From positions 598,501-662,500 of the forward strand of contig OY723295.1 of NCBI GenBank assembly GCA_963210315.1: 64,000 bases of DNA, read 5' to 3'. Positions 30,258 to 40,784 of the stretch are shown in pieces (positions within the stretch are counted from its first letter, which is position 1; each line of letters begins with the position of its first letter). The DNA is from Rhynchopus euleeides. Taxonomy: Eukaryota > Euglenozoa > Diplonemea > Diplonemida > Diplonemidae. The position numbers and the translations under genes are program-made. A model generated the notes under the pieces. The model searched no databases. It saw only the letters and a program-made list of their open reading frames with translations, and was not told where the DNA came from.

Positions 30258-32684
30258 TCAGATGTAATCCGCCATATTATCCGCACTGGCCTCCCCACTG
30301 TCTAGCGAGATCGCATCCATGTCATCCCACCCGGTGGGCGATCCCCCGCTCCCCCCCGGGGCCCCGGCAGCGCCAGGCCCCTCCGCAGCTGTGTCGAGCG
30401 TGTCGTCAAACCGGACAGACTTGGACCCCCGCCGCCCATCCCCACCCTCCACCTGTGGCGGAGACGCCAGGCACGATCTGGGCGAGGGAGTCGGCAGATC
30501 CAGGTCGCCACCACCACCCCCTGTGACACCACCGGGGGCTTCCACCGCCTCCTCCTCCAATCCGCCAACCCTTTCAGGGCCAGCAGGGGCGTCCACCCTG
30601 TCTCCGGAGGGGCTAGGGCAAGATTTGGGGTTTCTTGCAGTTCTTTCTCCCTCAGGGTGATGTTGGTGCTGCTGCTGCTGCTGCTGCTGCTGCTGCAGCA
30701 AAAACTCTCTTTCCTCCTGCCTCAGCCTCTCAACACGCTCCGCCTTCTGGATCTTCTCAATATTCGCCGCCCGGGTCTGCGACGGCTCATAGAGTGCGGT
30801 AATAAGCCCCACAGCCTCCTCTGCAGCAAGGCAGCTCAACCCACCGCTGCTATGCAGCGACACGATAGATATCATTCTGTCTGCCTCCAGCACCCTTTGA
30901 ACCTGGTTGAATTTCGCAAGAGATGGGATGTGACACTCAACCCGGGCCGGCGTGTTGTGTGATGGGGCATCAACCCACTCGTGGATTATCCCGAAGTGGG
31001 CGAAGTGGCGGACCAGGCAGTCGCACAGGTCGGTGGAGATGTCTTTGAGAGAGAGGAGGAAGACGAGGAGGTGGGTCAGGATGTACTCCGTGATCACCCC
31101 GATGTATGCGAGGAAGGTGGGCTGCGGAAGCAGGGGCATGACCTGTGTGTCGACTGCGCGGAGCAGCTCGCCCAGCCTCCCCAGGGTCGAGTCCACGGTT
31201 TTCAAACTGGCACGCTTCGCACCGGTCACACCGAGGCGGATGTTCTTCCCCAGGTTTCTGACAAAATCCGTGTTGAACGCACCGGACAGACCGGCACCCC
31301 CTTCGGCGACAACCCCAAGCGCCGACATGACACCGGCCTGCCCTGGGCTCTGCGGCGCCACCCCCGCAGCGCCACCACCACCACCACCACCCCTCGTGGA
31401 CGAAACCTCCACAATCTCCCCGAGGATCGCATCCAGCAACCCCCTGTGGGGGTCGAGCATGCGGGAAAACGCCGCGGCAGCCTGCTTCTTCAGCACGGCG
31501 GCTGCGGCATCCCAGCCTCTGAGGGAGAGGAGTGCCTCCTCCACGGCCTGCCTGGCCCCCCGGGGGAGCTCCGGAGGGGCGAGGGGAGGTGCTGGCGGTG
31601 TGGGTTTGGGGTCGGTTTTGGAGTCCCCTCCTGCTCCCTCTGCAGCCTGCAGGGCAGCCCTGGCATCGGCTCTCAGAAGCCCTGCGATGGACTCGCAGGC
31701 CGCTGCGAGGTATATCGCGTCGTTGTGCCGCAGACCCTCCGAACGCACCGCAGCTGCGATCGACCCGAAGGCGGCAGAACTCCCACCACGCGCCAGACCC
31801 TGCGACGCCCCGACGGCACAGCCAAGCGCAGAGAATAGCTTTATAAGACTCACGGCGCCTCTCAGCCTCAAAAGGGTGACGGCCTGCTCCCTCCTGAGGC
31901 AGCTCTCGCTGGGGGTTGCCTGCAGGAGCCCCTCAGGGGCGATGCGCTCTGCAAGGGATGCGACTGAAGCAGCCAGCCCCGACACCCGGCACCCCGGGAA
32001 CACCTTGGAGCTGCCGAGGAGCTCTATGCGGGACCCACTCCTGTGCTGCACGTCGGAGGTTCGGAGGCAGTGTGGCCCTGCCAAGTAGTGGTCTGCACCG
32101 GTCCTCCGGAAGCTATCCCGGAGGAGGCGTAGCGTGGAGGCGGTGTGAGACTCCCATAGGGTCAGCACAACAAAGAGGGGTGTTTCGACCTCGGCAGACC
32201 CGAGGCGGAATGGGGCGGAAGGGCTGAGCCCAGGGGAGGCGGTGTCGATGTGCGGGAGGGTGTCCTGTGGGGGTTCCCCGGTGGGCTCCGCCATGGCGTC
32301 TGCGATGCGGGAGAGTGTGCCGCGCAGCCCGGCGTGTGGGGGGGCGGGGTGCATGCTGTAGGACATGATGCAGAGCCCGAGGGCCGTGTCGACCAGCCCA
32401 CGGTCGCCCTCCCTCCGACCCCTCTCGGCGAGGGCTGCCGCGTGTGAGAGGGTGGAGCTGATGGACTCTGCCTCAGAGGCGCGTCGGGCGGCAAGCTCTG
32501 CCTGCTCCAGCTTGGCGGCATCAGCACGGACAGCCGAATAGAGGGGCTTGTCGCCGTGGTGTTGGTGGTGCTGTAGGAGCGACCCGACTTCGGCGCGGAG
32601 GGTAGTCGGGAGGATGTCACCCAAGGGCAGAGCCACCGGGCATGCCTGCACCACAGCTGCAACCTGCTGGGCTGCCCCAGACAT
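30258..32684 (-). CDS. ZW10: ZW10-like kinetochore/ER-tethering protein
   Basis: 808 residues from the ATG of MSGAAQQV, close to the usual ZW10 length of roughly 780. The C-terminal third carries the family pattern: LKDISTDLCDCLVRHF, then FNQVQRVLEADRMISIV, and EEAVGLITALYEPSQTRAAN before a Lys-rich end. I align this with human ZW10 (the SSSEVKxLIxALFxxTxxR region) from memory. ZW10 works in the RZZ complex at kinetochores and in the Dsl1-like tether for Golgi-to-ER vesicles. Odd here: a run of nine Gln and a 150-residue Gly/Pro/Ser-rich acidic tail after the family domain, and an Ala-rich, weakly conserved N-terminal half. A TCCACACCACC...AATAG tract upstream could be a splice acceptor. Confidence 0.7.
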   Translation of the reverse strand: MSGAAQQVAAVVQACPVALPLGDILPTTLRAEVGSLLQHHQHHGDKPLYSAVRADAAKLEQAELAARRASEAESISSTLSHAAALAERGRREGDRGLVDTALGLCIMSYSMHPAPPHAGLRGTLSRIADAMAEPTGEPPQDTLPHIDTASPGLSPSAPFRLGSAEVETPLFVVLTLWESHTASTLRLLRDSFRRTGADHYLAGPHCLRTSDVQHRSGSRIELLGSSKVFPGCRVSGLAASVASLAERIAPEGLLQATPSESCLRREQAVTLLRLRGAVSLIKLFSALGCAVGASQGLARGGSSAAFGSIAAAVRSEGLRHNDAIYLAAACESIAGLLRADARAALQAAEGAGGDSKTDPKPTPPAPPLAPPELPRGARQAVEEALLSLRGWDAAAAVLKKQAAAAFSRMLDPHRGLLDAILGEIVEVSSTRGGGGGGGAAGVAPQSPGQAGVMSALGVVAEGGAGLSGAFNTDFVRNLGKNIRLGVTGAKRASLKTVDSTLGRLGELLRAVDTQVMPLLPQPTFLAYIGVITEYILTHLLVFLLSLKDISTDLCDCLVRHFAHFGIIHEWVDAPSHNTPARVECHIPSLAKFNQVQRVLEADRMISIVSLHSSGGLSCLAAEEAVGLITALYEPSQTRAANIEKIQKAERVERLRQEEREFLLQQQQQQQQQHQHHPEGERTARNPKSCPSPSGDRVDAPAGPERVGGLEEEAVEAPGGVTGGGGGDLDLPTPSPRSCLASPPQVEGGDGRRGSKSVRFDDTLDTAAEGPGAAGAPGGSGGSPTGWDDMDAISLDSGEASADNMADYI

Positions 32685-32869
32685 GGTGCAGGGAGGGGTT
32701 CCCCCCAGGGGCCTATTGGTGGTGGTGGTGTGGAAGTGGGATCTGCCTCTCAGGTGTGGGGCGTTGTGTAGTGCGGCAGGAGATCTCCAGGGTGATCTGG
32801 CTGAGTTATTTCTGGCGGGACGACCGCCAGAAAAAGTGCCCCCACTCCCCCCCCCCCCCACCCCTCCCC

Positions 32870-32949
32870 GCTGGATCGTAAAGTGACAGCAAAAACGATA
32901 CAACAAACCGATGACTCCCGAACGTTATTTTGTTGGAACGCACACCCCA
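32870..32949 (+). repeat. Dispersed repeat shared with 14427-14510
   Basis: Same two conserved ends as the copy upstream of the LINE. It lies about 190 bases upstream of the ZW10-like start. Confidence 0.5.
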
Positions 32950-33383
32950 AAAAGAAACCAGGTCAACAATGATGCGGGCTGCGCCACTGCTGCTGAAGGT
33001 GCGTCATGGCGGGGGTGCGGTGGGGAAAGTGAGGGGAGCTCGGCCGTCTGTCTTTCGGGAGAGTTTCCCTGCAGTGGGTTGCGTATCCCACCGCCACACA
33101 GAACCTACATACAGGGCATGTATGATCCTTACACCGGGGTTTTTCGGCCAAAATCCTGAAAATTTACTCCGGATTTTTTTCCTTCTCCTTTTTTCCCCGT
33201 TCGCCCCCGGTTTTCCGCCTTTATTTTCATTTTTGAGCTCGGTGCGGATCGTGGTGGGGTCATTTTGTTTTCACAGCGCCCGTCACAGCCTATGTATGCA
33301 ACCGAGGAAATCGCCGAACTTTGACGAAAACCTGGCGGTCGCGAAGAACCCCCCAGTCGCATAAGGACAAGCACAAGCCACAG

Positions 33384-33435
33384 GGGGGGTCTGGGGGGCG
33401 GAGCCCCCCAGCCGCCGGAGGCCACGGTAGTGAAC
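33384..33435 (+). repeat. H hairpin repeat
   Basis: GGGGTCTG, then a 9-bp stem (CTGGGGGGC, loop GGA, GCCCCCCAG) and CCGCCGGAGGCCACGGTAGT. This copy stops after TGAAC. Confidence 0.85.
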
Positions 33436-33637
33436 TTCCGAGCTGAACTCGGTGTGGATCGCTCCGACATCAGGTCGGAACCCAGTGCTGCGCGGGCAGA
33501 AGCAGTCAGACGAGTGTGTTGGTGCATTTCCTCCTCTGTATGTATAGGAGGAAATCGCCGAACTTTGACGAAAACTTGACGGTAGCGAAGAACCCCAGTC
33601 GCATAAGGACAAGCCAGCACACGCCGCTGGTCTGCAT

Positions 33638-33695
33638 GGGGGGTCTGGGGGGCGGAGCCCCCCAGCCGCCGGAGGCCACGGTAGTGAACATCTGT
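33638..33695 (+). repeat. H hairpin repeat
   Basis: Full unit with the stem and the GTAGTGAACATCTG end, inside the second tandem block. Confidence 0.85.
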
Positions 33696-34708
33696 ACCTT
33701 CCAAGATGAACTCGGTGTGGATCACTCCGACATCAGGTAGGAACCCAGTGCCGCGCGGGAAGCAGTCACTGGAAGCCAGGTGGAGGCCATGGTCTGGGGG
33801 GGCTGGCCCACCCAGCCCCCACTTCCCCCATTTTTGGTCCCATTTTGTTTCCTCCCGAAAATGGCTTTATTTGAATCGTTCGAATCCGTGGCTCACGCCA
33901 TGGTATTTCTTTTTCTCCAGAAATTTTATTGGTCCATGTTACTTGGCTCAGAACCAAAAGGAAAAAATAAAAGGAAAAAAAATATTTTGGCCGAATCTCT
34001 TATACTTACTCCGATTTAGGATCAGACTTGATACAGGCACGTGATTCGTTTTTTTTGGAGTTATCTTTTTTTGGAAAACACTGAACCTCCCCGGCGTGCC
34101 GGTTTCTGCATTGGGCTGACTGACGCTTGCTGTGGCTGGAGCTTCAAAGGGATCAGCACGGCAGTGGCGCGGCGCCAAGACACTTGAGAGAGAGAGATGG
34201 AGAGAGAGAGAGAGAGAGAGAGGTGGGAAGATGCGGAAGACTGGCAGCCACTCGGTGGTGGCATTTAAAAGGAAGCTCGTGATGTGCCCCCTTCCAAAGA
34301 AACCCCTGAAGAAAGAAGAAGGGTCCGACATTTTCGGAACGTCGGCAATTCGGGCACGAAGGGTGGCATCATCAACGAATCGTTCGGGGTACGTTTTGTT
34401 ATTTTCCGGTGCATTTTTTTTCTTGTTGGGCCCAGGGCGTTCGCTATCGCCCGCCGCTCCCGTGTGGGGTGGGCGAAGTTTTATTTAGGGTTTTGGGAAT
34501 TCGGGAAAATTTTTTATCCGTCGGGGAGGCGCCCCTCGGAGGCGCTTCGCGCCCCCTCGGGAGGTACACATTGGCTACCTCTCCTTCAGAGGGCAGATCA
34601 CTGCACTTCTGGCAAGGCTGTTAGTACCTCCGAAGACACTAATAGCCTTGCTTATGAGCGAAACGCGTGGATCGGCAGGGACCGCTGTGCCACACAGTTC
34701 GGCTGTCA

Positions 34709-34767
34709 GGGGGTCTGGGGGGCGGAGCCCCCCAGCCGCCGGAGGCCACGGTAGTGAACATCTGTTC
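34709..34767 (+). repeat. H hairpin repeat
   Basis: Full unit. A broken partial copy (GGGGGGTCTGGGCGGAGC) follows at 34826-34844. Confidence 0.85.
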
Positions 34768-35305
34768 ATTGCGGATGAATAGATTCATGCAACTTGAAAG
34801 GACTTGGGCACCAGACATACGCCACAGGGGGGTCTGGGCGGAGCAATACATCGTACTTTGGGGAAGGCAGTTGTGGTCTCCTTCTGACACTTCCTTCTTC
34901 GAGCATTCCCCATCCCCTGAGGCTCGTGATCCCGTGGGCTCTTTCACCACCCACCCCCCTTCGGGGGGTGGGGGCCGAGCCCAGAATTTTTTTATCCAAC
35001 TTCGCCCCCTTGGGCGAAGTTGTTGGGCGAAGTAAATCCGAACATTTATTTATTTAGGCGAAGTTGGCCAGGGTATAAGATAGACTTTTTTTCTGGCGCT
35101 GTTTTCCGGTTTTTCTGGTTTTGAAAATTTTTCGCGCGCGCCTTCGGCGCGCGCGACCCGCGCAAACCCTCCCAGAATCTGAGAGGGCCCGGTGCCTGCG
35201 CGCGTCCTGCCGTACTGAGGCTGCTTGGTGGGGCAGGCGCAGCAGCTGCTTTGAAAGTTTGGACTCTCGACCAAAAAACCGGTCTGGGTGCAATGTTTTT
35301 ACGCA

Positions 35306-35365
35306 GGGGGGTCTGGGGGGCGGAGCCCCCCAGCCGCCGGAGGCCACGGTAGTGAACATCTGTTC
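35306..35365 (+). repeat. H hairpin repeat
   Basis: Full unit including the terminal AACATCTGTTC. Confidence 0.85.
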
Positions 35366-36539
35366 CCTACAGTCTGGATTCGCTTGTAAGTAGGAAGGCT
35401 TCGCTGTATCGCAGCCCGGCCAGCAGGAGATCACTGGTCCTTGAGGATTCAACCTTCAGGGTGGAGGAGGACGGGGGAGTGACCACTCGTGACAGGTGTG
35501 CGTTGTGGGTGGAGTGGGTGCACGACAGAATGGCCAAAGGGTCCACGAGATCTCTGCACACATTCCGTTATCGAGGAGATGGGCACCTAGCTGTGACGAC
35601 AGGCAACAAACAAATCTCATCTGTTAGTTGCCCCCAATAGGCTTGGCGACCTTCAAGACTGCTTGAAAGTCGTTCGTGTTCTCGTCTCAGCCCTCCAGAC
35701 TGCAGTCTTAGACTCCCTCTTAGACATGGTGGCTGGAGTCCACCATGTGTGCACCTTCAAAACAGAAGAGACCTGCATGACGAGGGCATCACCACCCACC
35801 GGGCCACCCGCTAGGTCCATTTTTTCTTCTCCGCTTCTCTGCCTTCTTTGGACTATTTGAGCTCTGTGCGGATCACGATGGGGTCACTTTCTATTTTTTT
35901 ATGGCGTTTTTTCTGACTGTTTTACTGTCCCAAAGTCACAAAAAACCGCCAAAAATGAGATCGACCTTTTTTTTTTCCCAGAAAACCGGGAACCGGGAAA
36001 CCCTGGTTTTGAAAACCGGAAAACCAGACCTATCTTATCCCCTGAGTTGGCCCAACTTCGCCCAGTAGCGAACGCCCTGGTTGGGCCCCCCACACCTGCC
36101 TCAAAGAGGATCATCTATGCGAGATTTAAACACAACGGAGGCCTTCGCTCTGTGTCACTTTGCAGCCAGTTTTTGTGAGGCAGTTCACCACTTCTCACTT
36201 CTCTGCATTTCTGAGCGAAGGCCCCCAACACATAACAAGCGGTCTATCTGCCCGGTGTGAAAGGGCTCTGCGAAGAAGAAAAATATCTGGAAAAAAAAAG
36301 AGGCCTTCGCTTTGTCTGTCAAAGCGTGTCGGGTTTGCAACCTACTCTGTTAGAGCGCTTCTCCACGAAGGCGTCACCCACCCCCCACCCTCACCCCCAC
36401 CCCCCCCCCCAAGTTAAAACAGACACGGCTTGCTTTGCGAGATGCGATACACGATGCAATGCACACACACACACACACACCCCGACAGGGGCGCGATGTG
36501 CCCCCTCCCTCCAACCCTCACCCACAACACCTAATCACC

Positions 36540-37766
36540 TCAGAGAAGCGACCCCACTGCTGCGTTGTAGGCAGCACACTCTGCCTTCTGGGAGTATAAC
36601 TCCGCCATGCGAGTCTGCCCAGCTTCACCGATTCGCCGGGCCAATCCGGGGCCTGTGCGGGGCTCCTGAATGAGAGATAGGCAGCAGGCAGCGAAGGAGT
36701 TCTCATCGAAGTAGAGGGCTGTCTCCCCATGCCCCGCTATCGCAAGGTTACCGGGTATGCTGCGCATCACACCGGGAGCACCGCACAGCATCCCCTCCAT
36801 CACCGCCTGCGGCTGGCCCTCCTGTTGGCTGCAGTTCACCACACCGCACACCTTGGGGTGGCAGAAGATCCGGTGGAGCACTGCCTTCTCCACCGCAGCA
36901 TGGTAGAGCAGCCCGGTCCGGCTGCCCTGGCGCATCGCTCGCTGCAGCGCCTCAAACACATCCTGCTCCAACGCAGGGCCTATGAAGAGCAGCCGCGCGC
37001 CGGGTGCCTTGTCAGCAACCTCTGCAAAACGCGACGCAGCGAACAGAGGGTCTTTGACCGCTCTGATACCCATCGGCGCGACGAACAGATGCTCGACAGG
37101 CCCCTCCTCGCCTGCCTCCTGCAGGATGCTTGAGAGGAGCGCGTCGCCCCCTGCAGGCTGTGTGGCAGGGAGCCCGTTGGGGCCCAGCTGCGGCAGGCAC
37201 ACTGAGGCTGCCTGTGGGATGACGAGTGTGGCCAGCACAGCCCCCTCAGCGGCGAGGTGCTGTGCGGCACGCTGCTGCATGTCGTCGGAGAAGCAGATGC
37301 AGGCGTCGCTGAGGCGTGCAGCTTCGCGCATCACGGCGAGGCGGTGCGGGTCGGCGACCATCACGTTGACGTCTGTCCCGCCGAAGATGGTGACAACCCG
37401 GATGCGGCACTGAGGCCTGGCGCCCTCCCGGGCAGCTTCGAGCGCTGCAGGAAGAAAGCGGCCTGCGCGGTAGGCATGGAGGATGAAGATGACAAATGCG
37501 GTGGTGTCTTCTGTCAGTGCGTTATGCACGCATTGTCGGACTTCGGCATCGCTGGCATCTCCTGCAATGTTGATTTCGGCGAGGCTGCTGAACAGCGGCA
37601 GCGGTGGTGAAAGGGTGGGGCACGGTGAGGCGGCTGCGGCCGTCAAGTACCCAACGACCCTTTTCGCTGTCGTCTCATTCCCCGAAGCAACGCTCGACGG
37701 GGTGATGAAAACACCCCTCACACACCCTGCAGCAACAGGACAGGGGGGCACGCCAGTGCCCTCCAT
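36540..37766 (-). CDS. GLT1D1: GLT1D1-like GT4-family glycosyltransferase
   Basis: 408 residues, single exon, ATG start. The C-terminal Rossmann half is diagnostic: NCSQQEGQPQAVMEGM (donor-binding Glu region of GT-B enzymes), then LCGAPGVMRSIPGNLAIAGH and a Gly/Glu segment before ALYFDENSF. The IPGN signature and overall length suit glycosyltransferase 1 domain-containing protein 1. In the middle, LFVAPMGIRAVKDP and LLFIGP mark the start of the second fold. The N-terminal half carries VVTIFGGTDVNVMV. It would transfer a sugar from a nucleotide donor; the acceptor is unknown. No signal peptide, so probably cytosolic. Confidence 0.75.
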   Translation of the reverse strand: MEGTGVPPCPVAAGCVRGVFITPSSVASGNETTAKRVVGYLTAAAASPCPTLSPPLPLFSSLAEINIAGDASDAEVRQCVHNALTEDTTAFVIFILHAYRAGRFLPAALEAAREGARPQCRIRVVTIFGGTDVNVMVADPHRLAVMREAARLSDACICFSDDMQQRAAQHLAAEGAVLATLVIPQAASVCLPQLGPNGLPATQPAGGDALLSSILQEAGEEGPVEHLFVAPMGIRAVKDPLFAASRFAEVADKAPGARLLFIGPALEQDVFEALQRAMRQGSRTGLLYHAAVEKAVLHRIFCHPKVCGVVNCSQQEGQPQAVMEGMLCGAPGVMRSIPGNLAIAGHGETALYFDENSFAACCLSLIQEPRTGPGLARRIGEAGQTRMAELYSQKAECAAYNAAVGSLL

Positions 37767-38039
37767 ATCACCACCGGGTGCGTGTTTTTGCAGTGTGGAG
37801 GGGGGAGGGGGAGGGGGGCAGGTTTACTCTCGTGTGTGTGCTTCCCGCATGTGTATGGTGTGGCTGCAGAGGGTAGATGTGTTGGTGGGGTGCAGGGGTT
37901 GTGTATAGTCTGATTTGACCCGGGTCATGTGCGGTGTGCAGGATGTGCTGAACAGGCGGCGATGGGGCAGAGAGTGCTGGGTGGAATGGCGATGCGATGA
38001 GGGGAGTGTGACTGAGGACTGTCACAGTGGTGATGTGAT

Positions 38040-38202
38040 TGTCGGGCCGCACCAAGGCACCCAGGCGCATGGCAGAGCCGCGCTAGAGTGCTGGTTACAT
38101 GCTGCCCATGTTGCTCTTGCGCGGTTCAATAAAACCCGCCCCGCCATCACGGGTGCACCGCGGTAGCTGCGGGGCGGGCAAACCTGTCCACGCGTATCAA
38201 GA
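38040..38202. repeat. 155-bp dispersed repeat, copy 1
   Basis: Runs from GTCGGGCCGCACCAAGGCAC to CAAACCTGTCCACGCGT. Inside lie GGCAGAGCCGCGCTAGAGTG and, 40 bases on, GCGGTTCAATAAAACCC. The last resembles a tRNA B box (GGTTCRA), so a tRNA-derived SINE is possible. No target duplication is visible. Confidence 0.85.
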
Positions 38203-38368
38203 ACAAAGAAGAGTTGCACAACACTTGGCTCAAACATAGCCTCTTCCTGCATGTGCATCTGTGCGGTGCGGAGTGCAGCCGGTCAGCACACGCCCAGGCA
38301 GGCGTGGTGACGGCAGTGAGGCACAGGCAGCGGTGACAGCACAGCATCGCAGTCTCGAGAAAAACATG

Positions 38369-38523
38369 CCGGGCCGCACCAAGGCACCCAGGCGCATGGC
38401 AGAGCCGCGCTAGAGTGCTGGTTACATGCTGCCCATGTTGCTATTGCGCGGTTCAATAAAACCCACCCCGCCATCACGGGTGCACCGCGGTAGGTGCGGG
38501 GCGGGCAAACCTGCCCACGCGTG
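38369..38523. repeat. 155-bp dispersed repeat, copy 2
   Basis: Same unit with a few substitutions. The sequence between copies 1 and 2 is unrelated to that between copies 2 and 3, so this is not a simple tandem. Confidence 0.85.
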
Positions 38524-38734
38524 GTTATTCTTGCATCTCGTTTCACGACACCAATCACAGTCACACCAGACATGCATGGGTTTGTTGCAGCATCAAACAC
38601 GCCGAGAAGTCGCTCTCGGTGCAATCCGCACTGACCCACTCACGCAGGTCTGCCGATCCTTTGTGCAGCACACACACCACACAACACCCACATGCCGCTC
38701 GTCACATGAGTCAGCATGCAGTGCAATATTTGAA

Positions 38735-38890
38735 TGTCGGGCCGCACCAAGGCACCCAGGCGCATGGCAGAGCCGCGCTAGAGTGCTGGTTACATGCTGC
38801 CCATGTTGCTCTTGCGCGGTTCAATAAAACCCACCTCGCCATCACGGGTGCACCGCGGTAGGTGCGGGGCGGGCAAACCTGTCCACGCGT
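38735..38890. repeat. 155-bp dispersed repeat, copy 3
   Basis: Third copy in the same orientation. All three lie between the GLT1D1-like and OLA1 genes. Confidence 0.85.
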
Positions 38891-39593
38891 TTCAATCGCA
38901 GATAAAGGCTAAATCCCCAAACCAACCCTAGACACCCACCTGGATACAAAGACCCCCCCCCCTCCGCTGCGCCCACGGCGACGCCAACCACCAGCAACAG
39001 GGGGCGGGGGAGGAGGCGGAGTGGGGTGGGGTGGGAGAACCGCGCCTGGCGCTACTGCGCTTCCCCATATTGCTCGACACACACACACGCAGGTGAGTCT
39101 CTCTGCAGTGGTGTGCAGACACCCCTGCTCTAGGTGGATGCGCCACTGGCGGCGCATCAAACACACGGACCAAGCCATCAGAGGAGGCGGCATGGCACGA
39201 CACAACGCAACACGGACAGCACAACAATGATGTGTGTCGCCTGCAGACACAACAAGCAAGAGGCCCGGCGAGGCAGGCTAGAGCTGGCGCAGCTGACGTG
39301 GCATCCCCCCCCACCCCTACCCCCACCCCCCTCCGTGGAAGCTCGCCAACAAACTCACAGAGACAGGGGGTGTGACGGCGGCGGCGGCGGGTGGATGGGT
39401 GGGTGGGTGGGTGGGAGGGAGGGATCCATCATGTTTGTGTATGCGTGTTCCATATGTGCCGCTGAACAGCCCTCGTGTTATTCTTTTTTTGTCTACCGCA
39501 ACCTGAGACGACAGGCCCTGTGGCAAAACAAAGCCAATAGAAGAAGCGGACGGGCGCGGGGGAGAGGGGAGGGGATCGGGGTGAGAACTGCGC
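38891..39593. other. No gene recognised
   Basis: Downstream of the OLA1 stop. C-rich runs and a GGTGGGTGGGTGG stretch near 39395; no supported coding region. Confidence 0.5.
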
Positions 39594-40727
39594 CTACTTC
39601 TTGATCTTGAGGGACTGGTCGATGTGGAAGAACAGGACGTCACCGTCATCCGCAACATGGCTGATCGGGGCAGGCTTGGCTGCCTTGTCGGAACCGTTCT
39701 CCCGGATGTACACCTCATACGGGGTCAGGTCCGCCTTCTTGATGCGGAGCGGGAAGTCGGAGTGGATGGCTCCTGACGCCTGCCTGATGGTGTCCGCCTC
39801 CCCGCATGTCCACGACCGCACCTCGATGGGGCCAGCCGTGAAGAAGGTCTTCAGTTTCAAGGCCTCCTGGACGGCGCGGGTCACGCCTTCAGCCTGCGAC
39901 TTCCCGAGGCCAAACTCCTCCAGAAGCTCCGCCCCCTCGCCGTCACTCATGTGCGCAGCCTCCTGCTCGATGGCAGCAGAGATGGTCACCACCTTGTGAT
40001 GCCCGCCGTACGCCTCACGGACCCTCTCGACGTGGCTGTTGGTCTGCCCGTCTGCCGCGCTGTCCTCATCGATGTTGCAGACGTACACCATCTCCTTCGC
40101 GGTGAGGAAGTTGCACGCCTCCAAGAACTCCCACTCCTCCGGGGAGAACTCCGACTGCTCGTTGAACAGCATCTTCTCGTCCAGAAGCAGCTCCTCGCAG
40201 CGCTCCAGCACCTTCTTGCGGAGGGCAGCGCTGTTGGGGTCCTTTGAACCCTTCACCTTGGCGCCCTGCTTGCTGATGGACTGCAGGTCTGCAATGGCAA
40301 GCTCGTTGTTGATAATGCCGATGTCCACAATCGGGTCCACCTTGCCCTCCATATGGGTGATGACGTCGTTGTCGTAGCACCGCACCATGTGGATCAGCGC
40401 GTTGCACTCGCGGATGTGCGAGAGGAAGCGATTCCCCAGGCCCTCGCCGTTGCCCGCGCCCTTGACAAGCCCGGCAATGTCCCAGATGTCAACGTGGCTG
40501 GGGATGATTTTCGCTTTCTTGTGAGGCTCGAGCGCGGCAATGGCGTGCAGCCTGTGGTCCACCACCGCAGCCTGCCCCATGTTGGGGTCGATGGTGACGA
40601 AGGGCTGGTTGCCCGTCTCCCCGTGGCCCCCTGTCAGCGCGTTGAACATGGTGGACTTCCCGACGTTGGGGAGACCAACGATTCCGCACCGCGCACGGGC
40701 GAGCGCCAAGGCCGTTGCCTTGAACAT
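39594..40727 (-). CDS. OLA1: YchF/OLA1 family GTPase
   Basis: 377 residues from the ATG of MFKATALALARA; family members are about 360-400. G1 is GLPNVGKST, G3 is DIAGLVKGAGNGEGLGN, and the fourth motif is CNIDED in place of NKxD, as in this family, which can prefer ATP. The coiled-coil insertion follows HMVRCYDNDVITHMEGKVDP. The C-terminal TGS domain has FFTAGPIEVRSWTC, GAIHSDF and DDGDVLFF, with a somewhat short loop between. Several segments (IINNELAIADL, HMVRCYDND, TFFTAGPIEVRSW) look closer to bacterial YchF than to cytosolic human OLA1. The Ala/Arg-rich start before the GTPase fold could be a short organelle presequence. Single exon. It likely acts on ribosomes or in stress response. Confidence 0.92.
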   Translation of the reverse strand: MFKATALALARARCGIVGLPNVGKSTMFNALTGGHGETGNQPFVTIDPNMGQAAVVDHRLHAIAALEPHKKAKIIPSHVDIWDIAGLVKGAGNGEGLGNRFLSHIRECNALIHMVRCYDNDVITHMEGKVDPIVDIGIINNELAIADLQSISKQGAKVKGSKDPNSAALRKKVLERCEELLLDEKMLFNEQSEFSPEEWEFLEACNFLTAKEMVYVCNIDEDSAADGQTNSHVERVREAYGGHHKVVTISAAIEQEAAHMSDGEGAELLEEFGLGKSQAEGVTRAVQEALKLKTFFTAGPIEVRSWTCGEADTIRQASGAIHSDFPLRIKKADLTPYEVYIRENGSDKAAKPAPISHVADDGDVLFFHIDQSLKIKK

Positions 40728-40759
40728 TGCACCCACCCCCCACTACGCCCTCGCTACAC

Positions 40760-40784
40760 CTGAAATGGGGGGGAAGGGAGTGGG
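40760..40784 (-). promoter_or_regulatory. Candidate splice acceptor before the OLA1 start
   Basis: On the minus strand the sequence reads CCCACTCCCTTCCCCCCATT then TCAG, 32 bases before the ATG. A pyrimidine tract plus AG close to a start fits a trans-splice or leader-intron acceptor. Transcript ends would decide. Confidence 0.35.

Larger units (their letters stand above)
33290..33750 (+). repeat. Tandem pair of about 200-bp blocks
   Basis: Both blocks run AGGAAATCGCCGAACTTTGA, GAAGAACCCC, GTCGCATAAGGACAAGC, an H hairpin repeat, then AACTCGGTGTGGATC and TCCGACATCAGGT. The copies are about 250 bases apart and differ by small insertions. Confidence 0.8.
32685..36539. other. Intergenic repeat field
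   Basis: No host gene recognised. It holds five copies of the H hairpin repeat, a duplicated block (33290-33480 and 33540-33750), an inverted-repeat hairpin TCGCGCGCGCC/GGCGCGCGCG near 35132, a (GA)n stretch at 34190-34222, and GAGCTC(G/T)GTGCGGATC at 33236 and again at 35860. All open frames overlap the repeats. Confidence 0.5.
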
